A stretch of DNA of 64,000 nucleotides from Candidatus Sodalis pierantonius str. SOPE (GTDB lineage Bacteria > Pseudomonadota > Gammaproteobacteria > Enterobacterales > Enterobacteriaceae): positions 4,278,001-4,342,000 of the forward strand of contig NZ_CP006568.1 of assembly GCF_000517405.1 (NCBI RefSeq). The letters run 5' to 3'. A program made the translations under genes and the position numbers. The notes beneath the pieces are model-generated. The model was not told the origin of the DNA. It did no database searches and was given only the letters and a program-made list of their open reading frames with translations. This document shows, piece after piece, positions 45,724-54,526 of this stretch; position 1 is the first letter of the stretch; each line of letters opens with the position of its first letter.

Positions 45724-48700
45724 ATGTCTAAGTACTTTATCGATCGGCCCATCTTCGCATGGGTGATTGCCATTATCATCATGCTGGCGGGGGCGCTATC
45801 GATTCTCAAGCTGCCCATCGAACAGTATCCGGCTATCGCGCCGCCGACGATCCGTATCACCGCTACCTACCCCGGGGCGGACGCCTCAACGCTGCAAGAT
45901 AGCGTGACGCAGATAGTCGAGCAGAATATGAACGGCATCGACCATCTGATGTACATGGCCTCCGACAGCGACTCGTCCGGCACCGCGACCATCACCCTGA
46001 CCTTTGAATCGGGTGCCGATCCGGATATCGCCCAGGTCCAGGTGCAGAACAAACTGCAACTCGCAATGCCGCTGTTGCCTCAAGAAGTTCAGCAACAAGG
46101 CGTACAGGTACAGAAATCCAGCGCCAGCTTCCTTATGGTCGCCGGTTTTATCAGCGATGATAAAAACATGACCCAGGAAGATATCGCGGATTATGTCGGT
46201 TCCTCCATCAAGGATCCGATAAACCGTACCAACGGCGTGGGCGAAGTGCAATTGTTCGGCGCCCAATATGCAATGCGTATCTGGCTCGATCCCAATAAGC
46301 TAAATAATTTTCAGCTAACGCCGGTGGATGTCATCAGCGCGCTGGAGGTCCAGAACAACCAGATCGCCGCAGGCCAGCTGGGCGGTTCGCCGCCGGTGAA
46401 GGGGCAACAGCTTAACGCCTCGATTATCGTGCAAACCCGGCTGAAAACCGCCGAGGAGTTCGGCAAAATCCAGCTGAAAGTCAATCCCGACGGATCGCAG
46501 GTGCGGCTGAAGGATGTGGCGACCATCGCGCTGGGCGGAGAGAGCTACGATATTATCGCCCGCATCAACGGCCAGCCCGCCACCGGTTTGGGGGTTAAAC
46601 TCGCCACCGGCGCCAACGCGCTGGATACCGCCAACGCGGTTAAAGCGGAACTGGCGCGGCTTCAGCCCAACTTCCCCGCCGGACTGAAAGTGGTTTACCC
46701 TTACGACACCGCGCCGTTTGTGAAGATCTCCATCACCGAGGTGGTGAAAACGCTGGTGGAAGCCATCATCCTGGTGTTCCTGGTGATGTATCTGTTCTTG
46801 CAAAATTTCCGCGCGACGCTTATCCCGACCATCGCGGTGCCGGTAGTTCTGCTGGGGACATTCGCCATCCTGGGAGCGTTTGGTTATACCATTAACACAT
46901 TGACGATGTTCGCCTGCGTGCTCGCCATCGGGCTGCTGGTGGATGACGCCATCGTGGTGGTGGAAAACGTCGAGCGCGTAATGGCCGAGGAGGGGCTCAG
47001 TCCCATTGAGGCCACGCGGAAATCGATGGGCCAGATCCAAGGCGCACTGGTAGGGATCGCGCTGGTACTCTCCGCCGTATTTGTGCCGATGGCGTTTTTC
47101 GGTGGCTCGACCGGCGCTATTTACCGTCAGTTCTCTATCACCATCGTTTCGGCGATGATTTTGTCGGTTATCGTGGCGCTGATTCTGACCCCGGCGCTGT
47201 GCGCCACCCTGTTCAAGCCCATTAAAAAAGGCGCTCACGGCAAGACCACCGGCTTTTTCGGCTGGTTTAATAAAAAGTTCGACCAGAGTACCCACCACTA
47301 TACTGACAGCATCGGCCACATCTTAAACAGCACCGGTCGCTATTTGTTGATTTATCTGCTGATTGTGGTGGGTATGGCGTTACTGTTTATTCGCCTGCCC
47401 ACGTCGTTCCTGCCGGATGAGGATCAGGGCGTCTTCCTGACGATGACGCTGCTGCCGGCGGGCGCCACCCAGGAGCGCACCCAGAAAGTGCTGGATGAGG
47501 TGACCCAGTATTATCTGAACAACGAAAAAGACAATGTCAGGTCGGTGTTCACGGTCAACGGCTTTGGTTTCGCCGGCCGGGGGCAGAACTCCGGTATCGT
47601 GTTCGTCAGCCTGAAGGACTGGGGTGAGCGTTCCGGGGCAGACAACAAAGTGCCCGCGATTACCGCCCGCGCCAACCAGGCGTTCTCCAAGATCAAAGAC
47701 GGCATCGTGCTGGCGTTTAACCTGCCCGCGATCGTCGAACTGGGGACTGCAACCGGTTTCGACTTTGAGCTTATCGATGAGAACAATCTGGGGCATGAAC
47801 AGCTGACCGCGGCGCGCAATCAGCTGTTGGGGATGGTGGCGCAGCATCCTGATGTGTTGCAGGGCGTCAGGCCCAACGGTCTGGAAGATACCCCCGAATA
47901 CAAGCTGGATGTCGATCACGAGAAAGCCGAAGCGCTGGGAGTTTCGCTGTCGGATATCAACACCACCATCGGTGCGGCGCTCGGTGGCAGCTATGTTAAT
48001 GACTTCATTGACCGCGGCCGCGTGAAGAAGGTCTATGTCCAGGGTGACGCGCCCTACCGTATGCTGCCGCAGGATATCAATAACTGGTATGTACGCGGTT
48101 CGGATAACCAAATGGTGCCCTTATCGGCGGTCACGACCTCACGCTGGCAATACGGTTCGCCGCGTCTGGAGCGCTATAACGGGCTGCCGTCGATGGAGAT
48201 CCAGGGGGAAGCCGCGCCCGGTAAGAGTACCGGTGAAGCCATGGCATTGATGGAGCAGCTGGCGGGCAAACTGCCGACGGGAATCGGTTACGACTGGACC
48301 GGAATGTCCTACCAGGAACGGTTATCCGGCAATCAGGCCCCATCGCTGTATGCGATATCGCTCATCGTGGTGTTCTTATGCCTGGCGGCCCTGTATGAGA
48401 GCTGGTCTATTCCGTTCTCGGTCATGCTGGTGGTACCGCTGGGGGTTATCGGCGCCCTGCTGGCGGCGACGCTACGCGGTTTAAACAATGACGTTTACTT
48501 CCAGGTTGGTCTGCTGACCACCATCGGATTGTCGGCCAAAAACGCCATATTGATCGTGGAATTCGCCAAGGATCTGATGGAGAAGGAAGGCAAAGGACTG
48601 GTAGAAGCCACTTTGGAAGCGGTACGTATGCGTTTACGACCGATTCTGATGACCTCGCTGGCCTTCATCCTCGGCGTATTGCCACTGGCGATCAGCATCG

Positions 48701-48888
48701 GTGCCGGCTCAGGCTCGCAAAACGCGGTCGGTACCGGCGTCATGGGCGGGATGGTTACCGCTACCCTGTTGGCAATTTTCTTCGTACCGGTGTTCTTCGT
48801 GGTGGTACGCCGCCGCTTCGGTAAGACGGGCCATCAGGACGAACTGGAACATGGACATCCCGTGGACAACCCGTCGCCGCGGCCGTAA
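45724..48888 (+). CDS. acrB: RND multidrug efflux pump AcrB
   Basis: Proton-driven trimeric exporter of drugs, bile salts and dyes. 1054 residues against 1049. Start MSKYFIDRPIFAWVIAIIIM; proton relay Asp pair in LAIGLLVDDAIVVVENVERV, Lys in TTIGLSAKNAILIVEFAKDL; 12 membrane helices and two large periplasmic loops. Followed by a terminator. Intact acrRAB with operator suggests selection for efflux is maintained. Confidence 0.97.
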   Translation: MSKYFIDRPIFAWVIAIIIMLAGALSILKLPIEQYPAIAPPTIRITATYPGADASTLQDSVTQIVEQNMNGIDHLMYMASDSDSSGTATITLTFESGADPDIAQVQVQNKLQLAMPLLPQEVQQQGVQVQKSSASFLMVAGFISDDKNMTQEDIADYVGSSIKDPINRTNGVGEVQLFGAQYAMRIWLDPNKLNNFQLTPVDVISALEVQNNQIAAGQLGGSPPVKGQQLNASIIVQTRLKTAEEFGKIQLKVNPDGSQVRLKDVATIALGGESYDIIARINGQPATGLGVKLATGANALDTANAVKAELARLQPNFPAGLKVVYPYDTAPFVKISITEVVKTLVEAIILVFLVMYLFLQNFRATLIPTIAVPVVLLGTFAILGAFGYTINTLTMFACVLAIGLLVDDAIVVVENVERVMAEEGLSPIEATRKSMGQIQGALVGIALVLSAVFVPMAFFGGSTGAIYRQFSITIVSAMILSVIVALILTPALCATLFKPIKKGAHGKTTGFFGWFNKKFDQSTHHYTDSIGHILNSTGRYLLIYLLIVVGMALLFIRLPTSFLPDEDQGVFLTMTLLPAGATQERTQKVLDEVTQYYLNNEKDNVRSVFTVNGFGFAGRGQNSGIVFVSLKDWGERSGADNKVPAITARANQAFSKIKDGIVLAFNLPAIVELGTATGFDFELIDENNLGHEQLTAARNQLLGMVAQHPDVLQGVRPNGLEDTPEYKLDVDHEKAEALGVSLSDINTTIGAALGGSYVNDFIDRGRVKKVYVQGDAPYRMLPQDINNWYVRGSDNQMVPLSAVTTSRWQYGSPRLERYNGLPSMEIQGEAAPGKSTGEAMALMEQLAGKLPTGIGYDWTGMSYQERLSGNQAPSLYAISLIVVFLCLAALYESWSIPFSVMLVVPLGVIGALLAATLRGLNNDVYFQVGLLTTIGLSAKNAILIVEFAKDLMEKEGKGLVEATLEAVRMRLRPILMTSLAFILGVLPLAISIGAGSGSQNAVGTGVMGGMVTATLLAIFFVPVFFVVVRRRFGKTGHQDELEHGHPVDNPSPRP

Positions 48889-48913
48889 GCGCGACGTCGT
48901 CATCCCCTCACAC

Positions 48914-48938
48914 CAGGGCCGCTATTGCGGCCCTTTTT
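48914..48938 (+). terminator. Rho-independent terminator after acrAB
   Basis: Hairpin AGGGCCGC-TATT-GCGGCCCT followed by TTTT, 26 bp after the acrB stop. Confidence 0.9.
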
Positions 48939-49008
48939 CATGTCTTGCGGGCCGAGACGATCCCCCGCCCGGCGATTGTATAATGTCTTCCCTGACGCTA
49001 TAATTAAT

Positions 49009-49020
49009 ATGTTATAACAT
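49009..49020. promoter_or_regulatory. Candidate Zur operator before rpmE2-rpmJ2
   Basis: Perfect 12-bp palindrome ATGTTATAACAT within AT-rich sequence about 20 bp upstream of the start. It shares the TGTTATA/TATAACA half-sites of gamma-proteobacterial Zur boxes though the spacing is shorter than in the E. coli ykgM site. The two genes behind it encode the ribosomal paralogues that Zur controls in E. coli. Confidence 0.45.
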
Positions 49021-49039
49021 TATAATTAGGAGCAGCATG

Positions 49040-49297
49040 ATGAAACCCGCTATTCATCCCGTTTATCGTCAGGTGGTTTTTCACGACACCACGGCCAACG
49101 TCTACTTCAAAGTCGGTTCGACCATCGCGACCACGCGCTCTGTGGAATACGAGGGGGCGACCTACCCCTATGTCACTCTCGACGTCTCAAGCGCGTCGCA
49201 TCCCTATTACACCGGGAAGCAGCGTACGGTAGCCAAAGACGGGAGTACCGCACGTTTTAATCAACGCTTTGGCCGTTTCCTCGGTCAACAAGGTTAA
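49040..49297 (+). CDS. rpmE2: Ribosomal protein L31 type B (zinc-free paralogue)
   Basis: 85 residues from MKPAIHPVYRQVVFHDTTAN; a second ATG directly upstream at 49037 is possible but AGGAG spacing favours 49040. Type B L31 lacks the Cys zinc ligands and replaces the zinc form during zinc starvation. Core YPYVTLDVSSASHPYYTGKQ and TARFNQRFGRFLG match YkgM. Followed by rpmJ2. Confidence 0.93.
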   Translation: MKPAIHPVYRQVVFHDTTANVYFKVGSTIATTRSVEYEGATYPYVTLDVSSASHPYYTGKQRTVAKDGSTARFNQRFGRFLGQQG

Positions 49298-49317
49298 CCC
49301 TCAGGAGAAACCAGCAG

Positions 49318-49458
49318 ATGCAGGTATTAAGTTCCCTCAAGAGCGCCAAAACGCGTCATCCCGACTGTCAGATTGTTCGCCGGTGTGGGCGCGTGTATGT
49401 CATATGCAAATCCAACCCCCGCTTCAAGGCGGTACAGGGACGCAAAACACGCTGCTGA
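49318..49458 (+). CDS. rpmJ2: Ribosomal protein L36 paralogue (RpmJ2/YkgO)
   Basis: 46 codons, start preceded by CAGGAG. The product begins MQVLSSLKSAKTRHPDCQIV and ends with SNPRFKAVQGRKTRC. It matches E. coli YkgO (MKVLNSLRTAKERHPDCQIV...) and forms the conserved ykgM-ykgO pair, 20 bp after rpmE2. Confidence 0.92.
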   Translation: MQVLSSLKSAKTRHPDCQIVRRCGRVYVICKSNPRFKAVQGRKTRC

Positions 49459-49507
49459 CAATTATGGCGCTGGGCGACCGGGGCCGGGACAGAAAGACAG
49501 TACAGCT

Positions 49508-49537
49508 GCGCCGAGGGAATACCTTCGGCGCTTTTTA
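49508..49537 (+). terminator. Rho-independent terminator after rpmE2-rpmJ2
   Basis: Stem GCGCCGAGG / CCTTCGGCGC (one G-U pair) around a short AT loop, followed by TTTTTAT, 50 bp after the rpmJ2 stop. Confidence 0.85.
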
Positions 49538-49979
49538 TTTGTGTCGTCGGGGCGTGAAACGGCATAGGCATGATTATGGTAGGAGAAATGCGGGGATTTA
49601 CGCATATTTGTAAATAAATATTGTATTTGAGTGAATAAGAAGAAAACACTCTTTTATTTAGCCGACATGCCTGCTAATTTTAAAGTATCCATCATGCATC
49701 AGCACTGATAAAAGTAATTCAGCCGTATCGTTTCATTCCGCACCAGCACGCCGGCAATGAGAGAACGCTGAGACTCCCATCCCAACGCTGTTTACCTGAG
49801 CCCTGCTGTCACGGCTGGCTATGACTCAGGGACTGTAAGTTAATGTAAGCATGGGATGCCAAACCGCCCAAAATATCCTATCTTTAATCTGGAATGGGCG
49901 AATTGAGCAGTGGGTATCGATCCATGTCCCCAGCCGGGTTTTAAGATTACTGCAATTGCTATGTGTTAGGAGGGCTGAT
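49538..49979. other. AT-rich upstream region of tomB-hha
   Basis: 442 bp with no recognisable gene. It should contain the tomB-hha promoter. A weak open frame extends upstream of tomB (from 49851) in the same frame, but the ribosome site AGGAGG directly before 49980 shows the real start. Confidence 0.5.
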
Positions 49980-50339
49980 ATGGATGAGTATTCACCCAAA
50001 CGCTACGATATTGCGCAATTGAAATACCTGTGTGAAAATCTCTATGATGAAGGCATTGCCAGTCTGGGTGACAGCTATCATGGTTGGGTAAATGACCCAA
50101 GTTCCGCCGTCAATTTGCAGCTTAACGAATTAATTGAGCACATAGCGGCGAATATTGTCATCTTCAAACTTAAATACCATAATGAAAGTGAGCTTACCGA
50201 TCAGGTTGAAACCTTTTTAGACGATACTTTTACCCTGTTCAGTAGCTATGGCATCAATAATTACGATATCCAGCGCTGGCGTCGCAGCCGCAGGCGTTTA
50301 TTCGGAACATTCTCGGAGACAGAGCTCTGTACAACCTGA
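49980..50339 (+). CDS. tomB: Hha toxicity modulator TomB
   Basis: 119 residues from MDEYSPKRYDIAQLKYLCEN, preceded by AGGAGG. Matches E. coli TomB (124 residues), with NDPSSAVNLQLNELIEHIAANI and DDTFTLFSSYGINNYDIQRW conserved; the C-terminus differs after the SRRRLF segment. It works as antitoxin-like partner of Hha and affects biofilm. Followed by hha after 46 bp. Confidence 0.92.
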   Translation: MDEYSPKRYDIAQLKYLCENLYDEGIASLGDSYHGWVNDPSSAVNLQLNELIEHIAANIVIFKLKYHNESELTDQVETFLDDTFTLFSSYGINNYDIQRWRRSRRRLFGTFSETELCTT

Positions 50340-50385
50340 GAAAGTAGTAACTCACCCGTTCAACTGACTGTACAAAAAGGTAAAA

Positions 50386-50589
50386 ATGAAAAAGATCGAC
50401 TATTTAATGCGCTTGAGGAAGTGCCGAACGCTGGAAACCCTCGAGCGTGTGATTGAAAAAAACAAATATGAACTGTCTGATGATGAACTGGAGATATTCA
50501 ATTCCGCCGCCGATCATCGCCTGGCGGAACTGACCATGAACAAGCTGTACGACAAAGTTCCAGTTTCTGTCTGGAAGTATGTACGCTAA
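50386..50589 (+). CDS. hha: Hha, H-NS-associated expression modulator
   Basis: 67 residues (E. coli 72). MKKIDYLMRLRKCRTLETLE, IEKNKYELSDDELEIFNSAADHR and MNKLYDKVPVSVWKYVR match the family. Hha binds H-NS and tunes silencing of horizontally acquired genes, including type III secretion loci, which could matter for a symbiont that uses such systems (inference). Confidence 0.95.
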   Translation: MKKIDYLMRLRKCRTLETLERVIEKNKYELSDDELEIFNSAADHRLAELTMNKLYDKVPVSVWKYVR

Positions 50590-51074
50590 AACTGATTATT
50601 CTAAACATAATGTTAGTGTTAATAAACATGACTATTAATACCTTTTTTTGCCCTCCGGCAATTAAATAACCTATTGCTTGCCCCTGCTGATAACCGTTCT
50701 TTTTCGCGCCATTGACGTCAGGTTAACCTCCTATTGTCTGGCGCGCGACGCGGATGTAAATGGCCAGTGCGTTATCATACTGGTTAATAACATTATTGGT
50801 CTTCTCCAAGCGCAGGTCCCAAGCGGTGATGTCAAGTGCATATTACGTCGGATTTCCCTCATTTTTGCGGGACGGCCTTGGCGTTATTTCGTACGATTGT
50901 ATTTTTACAGGTGCCGGACGGGAATGTACTGACCGGCAGATACAATTTCGGCACGTCATTAATAAAGGACAATTGCGGAAAAAACACCGCTTATTTCCCG
51001 GTAAAGGGAGGATAACCTCGGCGCCGCGGGCGGGTAGGCCCGAGAGAGAGAGCAAGATGAATGCGGGCTGAATT
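50590..51074. other. Intergenic region between hha and 4.5S RNA
   Basis: 485 bp. In E. coli maa, ylaC and ylaB lie here; no sequence of those genes is recognised, so they were lost. No terminator, repeat or short gene can be supported. Confidence 0.45.
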
Positions 51075-51188
51075 GGGTGGAGGCCCCGCCAGCGACATCC
51101 CGGCACACACGTCGCCTGCTGCGGCTGCTTCCTTCCGGACCTGACCGAGTTCACAGGGTAGTGTTGCGAGAGCACCCACGGGGCCTCC
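51075..51188 (-). ncRNA. ffs: 4.5S RNA of the signal recognition particle
   Basis: Read on the minus strand the sequence begins GGAGGCCCCGTGGG and ends GGGGCCTCCACCC, closing the long hairpin. The invariant apical region GGTCAGGTCCGGAAGGAAGC, which binds Ffh (GGAA tetraloop and asymmetric internal loop), is intact. 114 nt, as in E. coli. It lies between hha and atl, syntenic with E. coli. Confidence 0.97.
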
Positions 51189-51382
51189 AGTGACGGCTCG
51201 TTTCAAACGAGCGCGGGGCATTATCAATTAAGGCTTGGGTAATTGCAAGCCAGGGCGGTTTAAGCGCCGTTTTCTTATCCAATATGTTTCACACGTATCG
51301 CTTCACCGCCGGCGGGTTGCGGTCGCCGGGCTAAATGTGACAGGATAATTCCCACGCCGAATTCAACTGCAGAATTGAAAAT

Positions 51383-51712
51383 ATGTCCGATCCCTCTCAC
51401 GATAATTTTCGTCAGCGCGTTTATCAGATCGTGGCCGCCATCCCTTATGGCCGATTAACCACCTATGGTGATGTGGCGCGTCTGGCCGGCGCACCGCGCG
51501 CCGCTCGGCAAGTCGGCGGGCTATTGAGCCAGCTGCCCGAGGGCAGCAAACTCCCCTGGCATCGAGTGGTTAATCGTCACGGCGCTATCTCGCTAAGCGG
51601 CGAGGATTTCTACTGCCAGCTCAGGGTGCTGCAGGCCGAAGGGCTGTTGTTACAAAACAGCGGCCGGTTTGATCTCGCCCGCTGCCGGTGGCGTCCAGAA
51701 GACGGCGATTAA
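51383..51712 (+). CDS. atl: Alkyltransferase-like protein Atl (YbaZ)
   Basis: 109 residues from MSDPSHDNFRQRVYQIVAAI. Related to O6-alkylguanine transferases, but the active-site Cys of PCHRV is Trp here (LPWHRVVNRHG), which defines the non-catalytic ATL group. ATLs bind O6-alkylguanine and pass it to nucleotide excision repair. Winged-helix segment YGRLTTYGDVARLAGAPRAA is intact. Confidence 0.93.
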   Translation: MSDPSHDNFRQRVYQIVAAIPYGRLTTYGDVARLAGAPRAARQVGGLLSQLPEGSKLPWHRVVNRHGAISLSGEDFYCQLRVLQAEGLLLQNSGRFDLARCRWRPEDGD

Positions 51713-51856
51713 GCGTTTATCGCCAGCCGCCGTGGTGATAGGGGGCGGTACCGAGCGTTCTTGGTTGGCGTCTGGGCCTGTGCAGCGCGAGCGTCGTCAG
51801 ATGGCCACGATTTATCACCGCAGCCTCGGTAAACGCAGGCCGCCCTGGGAGCCGGC

Positions 51857-52024
51857 TCGCCATCGGAAGCGGCCGTTGGAATGACGGTCGCCGGAAGCGA
51901 CCCTCGGTATTGCGGTCGCCGGAAGCGAACACTGGGAGGACGGCCACCGGGAGCAGGCATTAAGAAGAAAGCCGCCAGAAGCGGCCATTCGGACCAAGGC
52001 CGCCAGGACGCGCGGCTGCTGTCG
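51857..52024. repeat. Six degenerate tandem repeats with a 28-bp period
   Basis: Units start at 51857, 51885, 51913, 51941, 51969 and 51997. The best two begin CGGTCGCCGGAAGCGA (51885 and 51913); the others keep GCCGCC/GCCACC-GGAAGC-like cores. The array lies in the intergenic region between atl and ybaY and ends just before the ybaY stop. There are no distinct spacers, so it is not a CRISPR array. Confidence 0.7.
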
Positions 52025-52032
52025 GATAGCCG

Positions 52033-52641
52033 TTAAAAGGACGTCGGCGCCGGGATGCTATCCGAAGGGGTCACCTGCGTTGGCGAACTTAACGGCACCG
52101 TGGTAGCGGGTTGAGTTTGCGTCGGCAAGGCAACCGACTCAACCGGTACCAAGATCAAATCGTGGCGCGCTCCGCCTTGGGTGACCGCCATTTTTACCTG
52201 CTCGGTGATCATCACTACGCGGCCATCAACCGTAATGGCGGCACTTAACAGGATGCGGCCATTGGGCTGAATATCCGAGGGATTAAACGGCAATACAAAG
52301 CTGAACGGAGCTTGCTTGCCGTCCGTGCGCACCACGCGCTGCGCGATGACTTTGGACGGGGTATCAGGAATCGTGGCATCGGATAGCGTGACCGTCAGCG
52401 CCGCGTTAGGCGGCAGCGCGATGCGCTGGCGGATATACACCGTACCGCTGACCGCCGGCTGGCTGATGGCGCCCTGCTGGGCGGTGCCCGGCGCTTTAAA
52501 CGCGGGGGTGGGAATGTTGGCGCTTTTATCCGCGCATCCTGCCAATGTGGTGCCTAGAGCGACACCCGCAATGATTTGCCAGACCCTGTACACGATTCTG
52601 TGTAAATGCCTTTTCTCAGAAGTGACCGTCCAGGCGGTCAC
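52033..52641 (-). CDS. ybaY: YbaY lipoprotein whose N-terminus is now encoded by an IS256 end
   Basis: YbaY is an outer-membrane lipoprotein of unclear function. From WQIIAGVALGTTLAGC (lipobox LAGC) to the C-terminus SDSIPAPTSF the protein is intact (LPPNAALTVTLSDATIPDTP, FSFVLPFNPSDIQPNGRILL). The bases before 52582 (minus strand) are IS256 copy B, so the original start is gone. The frame stays open into the IS: a GTG at 52593 would give MYRVWQIIAGVALGTTLAGC, a plausible lipoprotein signal, and an ATG at 52641 a longer one. Whether it is expressed is unknown. Confidence 0.8.
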   Translation of the reverse strand: MTAWTVTSEKRHLHRIVYRVWQIIAGVALGTTLAGCADKSANIPTPAFKAPGTAQQGAISQPAVSGTVYIRQRIALPPNAALTVTLSDATIPDTPSKVIAQRVVRTDGKQAPFSFVLPFNPSDIQPNGRILLSAAITVDGRVVMITEQVKMAVTQGGARHDLILVPVESVALPTQTQPATTVPLSSPTQVTPSDSIPAPTSF

Positions 52642-53212
52642 CGAACTCGATAATAAAGCGGCTCATTGCCATGCGCCAGTCCCTCAAAGGCATTGTCCAT
52701 TTCTGTGAGGCCGCCTGTATCGCCAGCCACACCACCTTTTTCACTGCGTCGTCGGTCGGGAACACCTTGCGCTTTTTGATGGCATGCCGGATCACGCTGT
52801 TTAACGACTCGATGGCGTTGGTCGTGTAGATCACCTTGCGGATGTCCGTTGGGTAGGCAAAGAACGTGGCCAGATTGGCCCAGTTTGCCTGCCAGCTTCG
52901 ACTTATTTGCGGGTAGCGGATGTCCCAGGCACTGGAGAACGCTTCCAGCGCCTGCAAGCCGGCTTCTTCCGTAGGGGCCTGATAGATAGCTTTTAGGTCG
53001 CGGGTGACGGCCTTGTAGTCCTTCCAGGAGACGAACCGCAGGCTGTTGCGCACCATATGCACGATACACAGCTGGAGCCGCGCCTCCGGATACACCGTGT
53101 TAATAGCGTCAGGGAAACCTTTCAGCCCGTCTACGCAGGCGATAAGGATATCGTTCAGGCCGCGGTTTTTCAGCTCTGTCAGCACGTTCAGCCAGAACTT
53201 TGCGCCTTCATT

Positions 53213-54526
53213 GAGCCTGTTTAGAAATTTGTGTATTTGCCTGATTTTGATATGTTCAATCCAACATCAAAAACAGGTTAATTTATGGACGAAAAACAGT
53301 TGCAGGCTCTGGCTAACGAACTGGCCAAAAATCTCAAAACCCCTGAAGATCTCAGTCACTTCGATCGGCGGCTGAAAAAAATTAGCGTCGAAGCAGCTCT
53401 CAATGCCGAAATGACCCATCACCTCGGCTACGATAAAAATCAGCTTAAACCGGGGACCAACGCCCGCAACGGCTATTCCACAAAACCGTTACCACTGGCG
53501 ATGGCCCGTTGGCGCTGCGTACTCCGCGCGATCGTGACGGTTCCTTTGAACCGCAACTGGTGAAGAAGAACCAGACCCGGATTACCGGGATGGATAACCA
53601 GATTTTATCGTTGTACGCCAAAGGGATGACCACCCGCGAGATCGCCGCCGCGTTCAAAGAGCTGTATGACGCCGATGTCTCGCCGGCGCTGGTCTCAAAG
53701 GTCACCGATGCGGTCATGGAGCAGGTTGTCGAATGGCAAAACCGGCCTCTGGATGCAGTCTATCACATTGTTTATCTTGACTGTATCGTTCTAAAAGTCC
53801 GGCAGGACAGCCGCATCATTAACAAATCTGTGTTCCTGGCGCTGGGCATCAACATCGAAGGCCAGAAAGAGTTGCTAGGTATGTGGCTGGCCGAAAATGA
53901 AGGCGCAAAGTTCTGGCTGAACGTGCTGACAGAGCTGAAAAACCGCGGCCTGAACGATATCCTTATCGCCTGCGTAGACGGGCTGAAAGGTTTCCCTGAC
54001 GCTATTAACGCGGTGTATCCGGAGGCGCGGCTCCAGCTGTGTATCGTACATATGGTGCGCAACAGCCTGCGGTTCGTCTCCTGGAAGGACTACAAGGCCG
54101 TCACCCGCGACCTGAAAGCTATCTATCAGGCCCCTACGGAAGAAGCCGGCTTGCAGGCGCTGGAAGCGTTCTCCAGTGCCTGGGACATCCGCTACCCGCA
54201 AATAAGTCGAAGCTGGCAGGCAAACTGGGCCAATCTGGCCACGTTCTTTGCCTACCCAACGGACATCCGCAAGGTGATCTACACGACCAACGCCATCGAG
54301 TCGTTAAACAGCGTGATCCGGCATGCCATCAAAAAGCGCAAGGTGTTCCCGACCGACGACGCAGTGAAAAAGGTGGTGTGGCTGGCGATACAGGCGGCCT
54401 CACAGAAATGGACAATGCCTTTGAGGGACTGGCGCATGGCAATGAGCCGCTTTATTATCGAGTTCGGTGACCGCCTGGACGGTCACTTCTGAGAAAAGGC
54501 ATTTACACAGAATCGTGTACAGGGTC
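53213..54526 (+). mobile_element. IS256-family element, copy C, nested inside copy B
   Basis: 1314 bp, opposite orientation to copies A and B, with both terminal repeats. It is flanked by an 8-bp target duplication with one mismatch: CCTTCATT (53205-53212) and CCTTTATT (54527-54534). Simple insertion into copy B, so it arrived later than B. Confidence 0.93.
53285..54492 (+). pseudogene. IS256 transposase of copy C, frameshifted
   Basis: One A is missing from the run after TCCACAAAA near 53485, so NARNGYSTK is followed by out-of-frame residues. The remaining 327 residues from 53509 are in the correct continuation and hold all catalytic regions. Otherwise almost identical to copy A. Confidence 0.92.

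Noticed and set aside
48000..48900. Search for further drug-resistance or toxin genes linked to acrAB
   Set aside because: Only the conserved acrRAB set is present; mscK, which is nearby in E. coli, is absent and nothing replaces it.
49980..50589. tomB-hha considered as a new toxin-antitoxin module
   Set aside because: Both proteins match the well-known E. coli pair at the syntenic position, so it is not new.
51857..52024. Regular 28-bp repeats considered as a CRISPR array
   Set aside because: The whole 28-bp unit is repeated and drifts along its length; there are no conserved repeats separated by unique spacers and no cas genes nearby.
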